From JAFDXJ01 sp038257845 (GTDB taxonomy: Bacteria; Bacteroidota; Bacteroidia; Chitinophagales; Chitinophagaceae): a stretch of 64,000 bases of DNA. The DNA is taken from positions 238,917 to 302,916 of the forward strand of contig JBBSQL010000001.1 in NCBI GenBank assembly GCA_038257845.1, given 5' to 3'. The translations under genes and the position numbers were made by a program. The notes beneath the pieces were generated by a model. The model was not told the origin of the DNA, did no database searches, and saw nothing but the letters and a program-made list of their open reading frames with translations. Within the stretch, counting starts at the first letter, position 1. Each line of letters starts with the position of its first letter. This document shows positions 19,330 through 27,014 of this stretch, one piece after another.

Positions 19330-20435
19330 AACAATTTTCCCTGCATGCCGGGCTTACTAAAAAGACTTGTATCCAATCCCCATCGCTCTGCATTGAGGCC
19401 ATATAATTTATTATATTTTGTAAATTGTTGCTTTACAATTTCAGCAACTGGCCCTTCCCCGCGCATTCTTTTTCCCCACCTGCTATCGTTCACAGTTCCA
19501 CCATGTCCATACTCAATGGAATGCCAGACTTTATCAGCACGATCCGGAAAATTTTTATACAACCAGTCATGAAATAAAAGTTTGACCGCGCCATTTAATC
19601 GGATAAAAGTATATGCTGAAAAAACAGCGCCCGCTTCACTGGAAGCTTTCATAATACCTTGCATTTCATGATCATTCAAACCGGGAATCATTGGCCCGAG
19701 CATCACGCCCATTCGTACCCCTTCCGCACTTAATTCCCGGATGATCCGCAGGCGCTGTTTTGCCGTGGTTGTTCGCGGTTCCATCACGCGCCTTAAATCT
19801 TCATTAAAAGATGTAATGGACACTAAAATGCTGACTAAATTTTTTGCAGCCAGCTTTTTAAAAATATCCTTATCACGGATCATGCAGGCATTTTTTGTGA
19901 TCAAACCAACAGGTTGATTAAATTCCAAACACACTTCCAGCAACTGCCTCGTGATCTGGTATTTTCTTTCCGCAGGCTGATAGCAATCTGTATTTCCACT
20001 GAGTGAAATAGGCACACATTCCCATTTGGGATGCAGTAAAAATTTGCGTAGTAATTGTGGTGCATTTTTCTTGACTATTATTTTACTTTCAAAATCAATT
20101 CCTGCGCTGTAACCCCAGTATTCATGCACATTTCGCGCATAACAATAAATACAGCCATGCTCGCAACCCTGGTAGGGATTCATGCTGTAAAACATACCCA
20201 CATCCGGACTATCCACTTTGTTCACAATCGTTTTGGCTTCCTGTTCTATATATTGTGTGTCTATTTTTGAAGCTTCCCAATCATCAATCGCTTCCACGTA
20301 TTCCAGGGTGGATTCATGAATTAGAAAACGATTCTTTGTATTGATCTGCGCGCCCCTGCCCTGCACATAATTTTCATTGTCCTTTTTTTCAGCAGGCGCC
20401 GGTTTTGCATTTGGATTATGCGGTGTATTTTTCAT
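19326..20435 (-). CDS. PA0069-family radical SAM protein (SplB/COG1533-like)
   Basis: Radical S-adenosylmethionine enzyme of 369 residues. The cluster motif is CEHGCIYCYARN (CxxxCxxC) near residue 95, followed by family marks SLSGNTDCYQPAERKYQITR, LITKNACMIRD, MEPRTTTAKQRL and GVMLGPMIPGLNDHEM. The family is related to spore photoproduct lyase but no substrate is established. The gene lies 27 bases downstream of the UmuD-like gene and is probably co-transcribed, which hints at a DNA-damage role; that is inference. Confidence 0.85.
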   Translation of the reverse strand: MKNTPHNPNAKPAPAEKKDNENYVQGRGAQINTKNRFLIHESTLEYVEAIDDWEASKIDTQYIEQEAKTIVNKVDSPDVGMFYSMNPYQGCEHGCIYCYARNVHEYWGYSAGIDFESKIIVKKNAPQLLRKFLLHPKWECVPISLSGNTDCYQPAERKYQITRQLLEVCLEFNQPVGLITKNACMIRDKDIFKKLAAKNLVSILVSITSFNEDLRRVMEPRTTTAKQRLRIIRELSAEGVRMGVMLGPMIPGLNDHEMQGIMKASSEAGAVFSAYTFIRLNGAVKLLFHDWLYKNFPDRADKVWHSIEYGHGGTVNDSRWGKRMRGEGPVAEIVKQQFTKYNKLYGLNAERWGLDTSLFSKPGMQGKLF

Positions 20436-20462
20436 ATAAATATTTTTTAAAAAATTGCTTGC

Positions 20463-20963
20463 TTAACTGCCATATAAAATTTGTTGCGCGTTTTTTTGCG
20501 CGGGCTTAGCGCCATGCACCTGCAATGATTTTTCCAAAATATGGATGACACAAGTGACCACGCCCCAGGCTTTGTATTCACTGTATTCAAATAATTGTAT
20601 ATCGGCATAGCGCTTGTTTTCCGCCACCAGGGTCAGGTGGTTGGTGGACTGGCGGAAGCGCCGCACGACGAGTTCGCCATTGAGTGCCGCGACAATTATT
20701 TTTTCATTTCCCGCTTTAATGCTGCGGTCCACGATGAGTACATCGCCGCTTTGAATACCGGCACCCACCATCGCATCGCTGTTCATGCGAAAAAAAAACG
20801 TGGCGGCTTTGTTCAAAATGAGTTGTTCATTCAGGTCAATGCCGCGGTCCATATAATCATCTGCCGCTGCGCCAAAGCCTGTGGCATTTGCACTGTGCAC
20901 TTCCCATTGCGTAAATTCTTTGGTGCCTTTGTATGCGGCGCCGTACATATTTTCTTCCTGCAT
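20463..20963 (-). CDS. UmuD-like S24 family protein lacking the protease dyad
   Basis: Homologue of the UmuD/LexA C-terminal protease fold, 166 residues. Against E. coli UmuD recalled from memory, the scissile Cys-Gly aligns with Thr28-Gly29 (ATGFGAAADDYMDRGIDLN), the nucleophile Ser (GDSM) with Ala64 in NSDAM, and the general-base Lys (TVKKL) with Arg101 in LVVRRF. Fold landmarks SGDVLIVDRS and WGVVTCVIH are intact. It should therefore fold as UmuD but not self-cleave. It is divergent from the 2H-like and umuC genes and upstream of the radical SAM gene. The C-terminal tail (about 25 residues past the UmuD end) is extra. umuD-like, no symbol given because activity is doubtful. Confidence 0.8.
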   Translation of the reverse strand: MQEENMYGAAYKGTKEFTQWEVHSANATGFGAAADDYMDRGIDLNEQLILNKAATFFFRMNSDAMVGAGIQSGDVLIVDRSIKAGNEKIIVAALNGELVVRRFRQSTNHLTLVAENKRYADIQLFEYSEYKAWGVVTCVIHILEKSLQVHGAKPAQKNAQQILYGS

Positions 20964-21027
20964 AAAAATGGTTTTAAAAGTTATGATGATTTATTTTTTA
21001 ATAGAATTTATTTGCAAATTACTAATT

Positions 21028-21051
21028 TATTTAGCAACTTTACGCTAAATA
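21028..21051. promoter_or_regulatory. candidate operator in the UmuD-like / umuC divergent spacer
   Basis: TATTTAGC and GCTAAATA form exact 8-base inverted arms with an 8-base spacer (AACTTTAC). The element lies in the 115-base spacer between the two divergent damage genes, 27 bases before the ATG at 21079. A dimeric repressor site is the natural reading; the regulator is unknown. A TTTG at 21010-21013 could be a -33 element, but no exact -7 match follows. Confidence 0.5.
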
Positions 21052-21078
21052 TTTTAACAAATAAAATAAAAAAATGGA

Positions 21079-21699
21079 ATGAAAAAAGACCTTACCCTTG
21101 CAACCCGCCGCGCCGGCCTTCTGGCAGAACCCGTGGAATATATGCTGGTACTGGAATTGCCGCCTGTTTTACTGGAAACAATCAACAGCATTAAAAAAAT
21201 ATTTTCTGAAAAAAATGGCGCGGTGCAGGGACATACGCGTGCGCAGATTACGCTGGTAAAATTTTCGCAATACGAATTCATGGAACCGCGCATGCTTCCG
21301 CGCATCAGCGCCATCGCGGGAACTTTACCCGTTTTCACCCTGGAATTACAGGGCTTTGGAAGTCTGCCCACGCATACCATTTACATAAACGTATTGGGCA
21401 AAATAGCCATCCTGCATGCGATACAGGCATTGCGCAAAATGCAATCTCTTTTTCGCATCAATGAAGAAATTACGCCCTGGTTTATTACAGAACCTTCGAT
21501 CATTATTGCCCGAAAATTATTGCCCGGCCAATATGAAAAAGCCTGGCAGTTTTTTAGCCATCAACATTTCAGCGGGCGTTTTATTGCGGATAAATTATAC
21601 CTGCTGAAAAGAAGTACACAGGATGCCGCCTGGAAGCCTGTAGCAACGTTTTCTTTTGAACAATCAACAACCGCCGGCATACAGGAAAAATTATTTTAA
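21079..21699 (+). CDS. 2H-phosphoesterase (LigT/2'-5' RNA ligase)-like protein with degenerate motifs
   Basis: 206-residue protein with the layout of the 2H family: an opening strand (EYMLVLELPP), a first motif RAQITLVKF, a middle FTLELQGFGS, a second motif EPSIIIARKL and a late FIADKLYLLKR strand. In active members both motifs read HxT. Here residue 56 is Gln and residue 140 is Ser, with Ile at 142, so both catalytic His are absent. The gene is 15 bases upstream of umuC and surely co-transcribed. It may bind nucleic acid or protein rather than hydrolyse. The family call rests on pattern recognition. Confidence 0.65.
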   Translation: MKKDLTLATRRAGLLAEPVEYMLVLELPPVLLETINSIKKIFSEKNGAVQGHTRAQITLVKFSQYEFMEPRMLPRISAIAGTLPVFTLELQGFGSLPTHTIYINVLGKIAILHAIQALRKMQSLFRINEEITPWFITEPSIIIARKLLPGQYEKAWQFFSHQHFSGRFIADKLYLLKRSTQDAAWKPVATFSFEQSTTAGIQEKLF

Positions 21700-21714
21700 T
21701 TATAAAAAGAAAAC

Positions 21715-22995
21715 ATGTACGCGATAGTGGATTGTAATAGTTTTTACTGCGGCTGCGAACGCCTCTTCCGGCCGGCGATTGCAAAGAAACCTGTGGTGGT
21801 ACTGAGCAATAATGATGGCTGCATTATTTCAAGAACAGATGAAGCAAAGCAACTGGGCATTGATATGGCCGTGCCTTATTATCAAAATAAAGCGCTGATA
21901 GAAAAAAGCAATGTATCCGTTTTTTCCAGTAATTATAATTTGTATGGCGACCTCAGCGCGCGCATCATGCATACGTTATCACTGGTTGCGGGCAAAGAAA
22001 ATGTGGAAGTATATTCTGTGGATGAAGCTTTTATTGATTTGCATAATGTGCCTTTCGGGGATTTATATAAAATGGCAGAGCGCCTGAAAGAAACGGTGGA
22101 AATGTGGACGGGCATTATGGTTTCCGTGGGCGTGGCACCAACCAAAGTATTGAGCAAAGTCGCCAATCATTTTTCCAAAAAAAATAAAGTGGCTACGGCG
22201 GGCATTATGGTCATGGAGACGCCGGATAAAATCAATAAGATTTTACAACAAACAAGCATTGAAAGCATCTGGGGCATCGGGCGGCGATATGCCATGAAAC
22301 TCCGCGTGGAATTTGGACTGGAAAATGCCGCGCAGCTTCGTGATATGCCGCCGGAATGGGCGCGCAAAAATTTGGGTGGCGTTGTAGGCGTGCGCTTGCT
22401 GGCAGAATTAAATGGGCAACCTTGTATTTACCTGAAAGACCCGCTGGAAAAGAAAAAACGTATTGCCACTACGCGCATGTTTGGACGCCCCGTTTCAGGC
22501 ATTAAAGAAATAAAAGAAGCCGTGGCAACATACACCGCAAGAGCTGCAGAAAAATTGCGTCGCCAATGCAGCGCGGCAACAATTATTGAAGTGTTTGTAA
22601 TGACGAATGCTTATGTCAATACAGAATATGAATATAATCCTGCCTCCTATTACCGCAGCCGCAAATTGCCACAGCCGAGCGCTTCTACGCCGGAACTGAT
22701 TTTTCATGCATTGGAACTGGCGGAAGAATTACACCGACCTGCAACGCGCTACCTGAAAGCAGGTGTGTTGCTCAGTGGAATTGTGCCGGATAATTCCATT
22801 CAATCCAATCTTTTTGTACCGCCTGTACCCGCGCAAAAGCAACTCATGAAAGCTATTGACAATATCAATTTTAGTATGCGCAATGATATGGTGAAATATG
22901 CAGCCGGCGGCTTGCAGAAGCACTGGAAAATGCGGCAGGAATTACGTTCGCCGAGATATACAACAAGATGGGAAGAATTGTGCCTGGTACGTTAA
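21715..22995 (+). CDS. umuC: Y-family DNA polymerase V subunit UmuC
   Basis: Error-prone translesion polymerase, 426 residues, normal for UmuC. Metal-binding residues are Asp6 (MYAIVDCNSFY) and Asp103-Glu104 (YSVDEAFID). Little-finger and C-terminal UmuC regions follow, with a likely beta-clamp motif QSNLF at 363-367 (compare QLNLF in E. coli, from memory). It is coupled to the 2H-like gene and divergent from the UmuD-like gene. A hand count of 22261-22380 gives 69 G+C in 120 bases, well above its neighbours, suggesting recent acquisition or different selection. Confidence 0.95.
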   Translation: MYAIVDCNSFYCGCERLFRPAIAKKPVVVLSNNDGCIISRTDEAKQLGIDMAVPYYQNKALIEKSNVSVFSSNYNLYGDLSARIMHTLSLVAGKENVEVYSVDEAFIDLHNVPFGDLYKMAERLKETVEMWTGIMVSVGVAPTKVLSKVANHFSKKNKVATAGIMVMETPDKINKILQQTSIESIWGIGRRYAMKLRVEFGLENAAQLRDMPPEWARKNLGGVVGVRLLAELNGQPCIYLKDPLEKKKRIATTRMFGRPVSGIKEIKEAVATYTARAAEKLRRQCSAATIIEVFVMTNAYVNTEYEYNPASYYRSRKLPQPSASTPELIFHALELAEELHRPATRYLKAGVLLSGIVPDNSIQSNLFVPPVPAQKQLMKAIDNINFSMRNDMVKYAAGGLQKHWKMRQELRSPRYTTRWEELCLVR

Positions 22996-23016
22996 TTGAA
23001 AAAATAAAAAAAGTGA

Positions 23017-23991
23017 TTACTTCACATTTTCAATATGATCATTTTGAATGGGAGAATAATCTTTTTTCAGTTGACCGTTGACCATGATCTGATCGAAGAA
23101 ACATTTTATGCCTGTGGCTTTATTCATGTTTTCAACATTTTGAATATGAAAATGCAAATGCGGTTCTGAAGAATTGCCCGTATTTCCACACATGCCTAAA
23201 AGTTCACCCTGGCGCACATCCTGGCCTTCCTTGACAACAATAGAATTGTGTTTGAAATGACAGAAAACGAGGTATTCATCATTGGCTGTTTTGATAATTA
23301 CTATATTTCCTCCAACGTCATACGTATTCATTTCGCCGGGGATATTATCTTTTACGCCATTCACTACTTGTACCACTTTGCCATTGCAGGGCGCAATAAT
23401 TTCTTTCCCAAAAGCATAATAATCTTCATTTGTTTTGCCGTCTGTACGGTATGATTTCCCGGAAGAATCAACCTGAATAATATCGAAGGCATTTTTCTGC
23501 GCGCGGTTTTGAACATGGTAATTCAATTCTTTCGTATCGCCGCCCCAAACTACGAACCAACTGCCATTGAAAGGTAAAGCGAGTTTGGTTATATTTCGTT
23601 GTATTGTCTGCGTGTTATCTTCAAAAGGTTTTATATACAAACCATTTATTTTATCTTCATTATCTAAAGAAATATTGAGAACAAAAATACCTTTTTCAAA
23701 AGTAGTTTTATAGGAACCATACGTTCCATTTTCATAACCAGTAAATTCATGTGTCAACATTTTCCCTGCCTGGGTATATAAACCTGCGAGAAATTCATTG
23801 GTTTTTTCCAGTGGTAAAGCATTTTTCATTACATCCGCAAACAAATTGAAAATGCTGTCATATTGATTTGCATTATAAAAATTTTCAAATAGCTGTACCG
23901 CGTTTTTGTAGGATGATTTCTCTGTTGGCTGTGCAAAAGCACTAACAGAAAAAAGCGAAAGAAAGATGAGTGATGTAAGTATAGATTTCAT
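23017..23991 (-). CDS. M23-family metallopeptidase (LytM-like), exported
   Basis: Predicted periplasmic zinc peptidase acting on peptidoglycan or another peptide. About 324 residues from the Met at 23991, which begins a signal peptide ending near SVSAFAQ; the longer frame to 24024 is unlikely. The zinc site follows the 'H...AFD...HLHFH' arrangement: NYHVQNRAQKNAFDII upstream and EPHLHFHIQN near the C-terminus. A preceding domain of about 130 residues resembles a DUF3887-like region. Convergent with umuC, 21 bases apart. Confidence 0.85.
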   Translation of the reverse strand: MKSILTSLIFLSLFSVSAFAQPTEKSSYKNAVQLFENFYNANQYDSIFNLFADVMKNALPLEKTNEFLAGLYTQAGKMLTHEFTGYENGTYGSYKTTFEKGIFVLNISLDNEDKINGLYIKPFEDNTQTIQRNITKLALPFNGSWFVVWGGDTKELNYHVQNRAQKNAFDIIQVDSSGKSYRTDGKTNEDYYAFGKEIIAPCNGKVVQVVNGVKDNIPGEMNTYDVGGNIVIIKTANDEYLVFCHFKHNSIVVKEGQDVRQGELLGMCGNTGNSSEPHLHFHIQNVENMNKATGIKCFFDQIMVNGQLKKDYSPIQNDHIENVK

Positions 23992-24107
23992 AAATATTAT
24001 TTTAGCGAAAAAGAATTTCCTCAATATTAAGAAATTGGAATGATATTTAAAATTGATTTTGTTATTGCTTTAAAAATTAATAATTTTCCAATTGAAGTTT
24101 AAATATA

Positions 24108-24785
24108 ATGCGAATGAAATATCAATTTCGAAAATCCATTTTTTTTCTATTTTTTATTTTTATTGCATTTATAACTAATTGCACTGAACTTTATTGCCAA
24201 AGCACTTTTCCAAATCAAGATAGTTTTCAAAATATTATTGGTGTATACAAAAGCCCCAAGCAAGATTATAATTTCACATCCGAATCAATTTCTTTAAATG
24301 CGGATTCAACTTTTGACTATATAATTAAGACCGAGTTTACAAAAATTAAAGACAGCGGATATTGGCGTAAGTCTGGTAATAATTTAATACTCAACAGCCG
24401 TGATAAAAAAGAAAAAATGTATGTTGAAGAAAAAAGAAATCTATTTGATAAAATAAAATTTGATGTTACATATAAAGATAATGACCCTTTAAATTACCAG
24501 CTATATTTAATTTCCAAAAAAGACACATTGCATATAGAAGATGCCTTTGGCGATACAATCTTAAATCATACTAAATTTACATTTGAAGCTTTTTATATTA
24601 TAGATTCAAGAGGTTTTAAATACCCAACCTATTTTTTAAAGAAACGCAAATCAAATTATTTCAGGATTTATCTTGAAGCGCATAGAATTTTTGATAATGA
24701 AATATGGGAAATAAAGAATGGAGGATTACAGCCAATTGGATTAGATGGAACGAAGATGAATTATTGGCTGGTTAAAGAAGAATAA
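24108..24785 (+). CDS. exported protein of unknown function
   Basis: I do not recognise this 225-residue protein. A long hydrophobic N-terminus (IFFLFFIFIAFITNC) suggests secretion or a membrane anchor. The rest is rich in Lys, Asp, Asn and aromatic residues and predicted beta-rich, with repeated short strands such as YIIKTEFTKIKDSGYWRKSG typical of lipocalin-like or META-like folds; that fold guess is weak. A hand count of 24301-24360 gives 19 G+C in 60, well below the umuC region. An alternative Met lies two codons downstream. Confidence 0.55.
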   Translation: MRMKYQFRKSIFFLFFIFIAFITNCTELYCQSTFPNQDSFQNIIGVYKSPKQDYNFTSESISLNADSTFDYIIKTEFTKIKDSGYWRKSGNNLILNSRDKKEKMYVEEKRNLFDKIKFDVTYKDNDPLNYQLYLISKKDTLHIEDAFGDTILNHTKFTFEAFYIIDSRGFKYPTYFLKKRKSNYFRIYLEAHRIFDNEIWEIKNGGLQPIGLDGTKMNYWLVKEE

Positions 24786-24899
24786 GCTTAGGATTGAAAA
24801 ATAAACAATTTTTACATCGAACATAGTTGGTGACAACACCATCAAGTGCATAAGAGATTGAAAATTGGTATGGACAATAGCTCATAAATTGATTAATAA

Positions 24900-26099
24900 A
24901 TGAATGATAGAAAATTATTTTTAAAAGTACTTTATTTAGTAATTATCTTATCCTCCATTTCATGCGGTGATATATTTAGTAATATAAAAAATATCACAGG
25001 CAATTATTATTTAGTAGAAACGGATGTCCAGGATATATATACAATTTGCTATAGAACGGCTGGCGGAGATTATACTGGCAGAATACCTGAAAATGTAATT
25101 GAGTATGCAGTTGTACCTGATAGTTTAATCGTCGCAAAATCTTTTCAAAACGGAAGTATTTATTATTACCTGATAAAAACAAATCAGGATAGTGATTATG
25201 TTCATGATGAAGAATATTTAATTGGACCTCTGAACGAAATGAAATTTAATTCAGTATATAAAAATTTGCAAATAAAATTCACGAAAGTAAATAGCAAACT
25301 AAAATATAAGGAAACAAATAATTTGGAGAAAGATTCTTTAAGCAATTATGATCATTATCAATTTGTGAATGATACATTCATACAAGATGCTTATATCAAA
25401 TATTTTGCACCCAGGCAAATTAAAATTTTTGTGAAAACAAAAAATAAGTTAAGCGCACATGAGTGTGAATATGCAGGTATGGCAATGATGTCCAACCTGG
25501 AAGGAACTGCCCAGGGAAGAGATGAATTACATGATAATGAATTGTACGACGTATTCGAGTTTTTTACAACAGTCTATCCTTTTTTTACTTTCGATATAGA
25601 ATTTGATAGAGGTAAAAGAATGACGGTTCTTACAAAGTACGATAAAACATTGTGCGCAGTGGATTGCCCTTTGACATCGCAAGGAACTCTTCGAAGAATA
25701 AGTTTATCAAAGGAAGTGCAATTTAATGTTGTTATCGACTCAATCAGCTCATCTGATGTCAATCCAATAAGTAGCAATGATTCTGGTTTTTATGAAGAGC
25801 ATATTTTTGATACTGTTGGCAAAAAATATTCAGGGGATTTAACTGCGCTCCTGGAAATCCTATCTTACTATAAAATCAAAATCCCTGAATTTAAATACGC
25901 TTACATTTTGAAATTACATATAAATGCTGGCGGTATGTATGACAATTTTATTTTAAGCAATGATAAAATGCCTGTATTCAGAGCTTCCTTTAATAGAAAT
26001 ATTACTCCGACTCAGGTTACTTATTATAAATTTAAAAACGGGGAAATAGATAGTTTAATATATGAATTTCTCGGAATTGGGAAATTGAATAAATTATAA
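24900..26099 (+). CDS. putative lipoprotein of unknown function
   Basis: 399 residues, starting with a short signal sequence and a Cys at residue 22 (VIILSSISC), a plausible though imperfect lipobox. The N-terminal 90 residues (GNYYLVETD...YYLIKTN) resemble the small DUF3997-like domain that describes how a value is displayed or bound; this match is from memory and uncertain. The remainder has no family I recognise. It follows the other orphan exported gene by 114 bases on the same strand. Confidence 0.55.
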   Translation: MNDRKLFLKVLYLVIILSSISCGDIFSNIKNITGNYYLVETDVQDIYTICYRTAGGDYTGRIPENVIEYAVVPDSLIVAKSFQNGSIYYYLIKTNQDSDYVHDEEYLIGPLNEMKFNSVYKNLQIKFTKVNSKLKYKETNNLEKDSLSNYDHYQFVNDTFIQDAYIKYFAPRQIKIFVKTKNKLSAHECEYAGMAMMSNLEGTAQGRDELHDNELYDVFEFFTTVYPFFTFDIEFDRGKRMTVLTKYDKTLCAVDCPLTSQGTLRRISLSKEVQFNVVIDSISSSDVNPISSNDSGFYEEHIFDTVGKKYSGDLTALLEILSYYKIKIPEFKYAYILKLHINAGGMYDNFILSNDKMPVFRASFNRNITPTQVTYYKFKNGEIDSLIYEFLGIGKLNKL

Positions 26100-26222
26100 T
26101 TCCCCGCTTTCCTTTTTATTAGTGCTTTCACCAAGACAGCTAAAAAATGCCAGGCTTTTTTATGAATTAAATATATAATTACTGGAATACATGGGATTAT
26201 TAGTCCAATAGACACAGTAAGA

Positions 26223-26675
26223 TTAATATAATTCTTCAATCACATACTCTGTTTCATTAAATTTAAAGGAGTCGCCTTTCGCAAGTCCCTCCATAACTTT
26301 ATATAGTGGTGCCCTGTCAGAAATACCAATAACTGTTTCACCGTTTATTTCAAATTTTTCCGTAGATATGGCAATGAAAAACAGGAGATCGTTTGTTATG
26401 ATCAATGCGCCTGGCTGAACTGTTGAATATTCAGCAGTAGGTTTTAACGACTTCAGATAATCCAAATCCATTGTGGAAAAGGCCAGTTCTTTTTCATAGA
26501 TCCGCAGCATTTCTGTCTTACCCGCTTTGCGGTCTTCACTTTGGCTGGCTGAATAGGTTTTATTACCGATATCTGATTTCATAGACTCCACCCGGTTATT
26601 AAAATTATCAACCTGTTCTTCCTGCTTTTGTATGCAGATGTTTAGTAAATTTTGTTTGTCAATTTTCTTTGCCAT
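26223..26675 (-). CDS. GreA/GreB-like protein
   Basis: About 150 residues from the Met at 26675 (MAKKIDKQNLLN); the frame runs upstream to 26744 but adds an unlikely segment. The N-terminal half is charged and helical (coiled-coil: KQEEQVDNFNNRVESMK and a second helix MLRIYEKELAFSTMDLDYL). The C-terminal half ends like the GreA FKBP-like domain (SDRAPLYKVMEGLAKGDSF then VIEELY). It may bind RNA polymerase's secondary channel, but it lacks an obvious acidic tip and could be a regulator rather than a cleavage factor. Confidence 0.65.
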   Translation of the reverse strand: MAKKIDKQNLLNICIQKQEEQVDNFNNRVESMKSDIGNKTYSASQSEDRKAGKTEMLRIYEKELAFSTMDLDYLKSLKPTAEYSTVQPGALIITNDLLFFIAISTEKFEINGETVIGISDRAPLYKVMEGLAKGDSFKFNETEYVIEELY

Positions 26676-27014
26676 AATTTTTGTTAATGATTTTTTTTTA
26701 AAATAATATTGGTTGTTACTGGCACCTGGATAGCCTTGTAACACAACTCCAACTCTATGAAGATAAGCATTTGAAAAGAAAACAATATGCTATAAATAAT
26801 ATCAGTAATAATTACCTGAACCTGCACAAACGATTACAGTTACAGAAAAAGGAACGAATTAATTAAACGAATGATGCCGCAAGCAATATATTAAAAAGTG
26901 ACAGTGGCTAATATGGTTACATTATCAAAAACCACTATGAAAGATTAATTTGTCGGGCTTGTTTACCAGAATGAAACGCTGTAGTTTTTAAGCCTTAGTA
27001 ATTTTTCTTTTCTC
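26676..27014. other. 339-base intergenic stretch without a recognisable gene
   Basis: AT-rich spacer upstream of the GreA-like gene and downstream of the DUF3857 gene on minus. I see no RNA gene, terminator hairpin or repeat. A plus-strand frame stays open from 26702 to a stop near 26860 and is Lys/Asn-rich, but it has no ATG and no family match. Confidence 0.4.

Noticed and set aside
20595..21194. 199-codon plus-strand frame antisense to the UmuD-like gene and running into the 2H-like gene
   Set aside because: It lies over a well-supported coding frame, has no family match and would span the divergent promoter and operator.
23013..23025. GTGA/TCAC mini-hairpin with a T-run at the end of the M23 gene
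   Set aside because: Only four base pairs; too weak to call a terminator.
26702..26860. Lys/Asn-rich open plus-strand frame in the longest intergenic gap
   Set aside because: No ATG, begins right after a TAA in frame, and no recognisable sequence. Could be a decayed remnant but there is no support.
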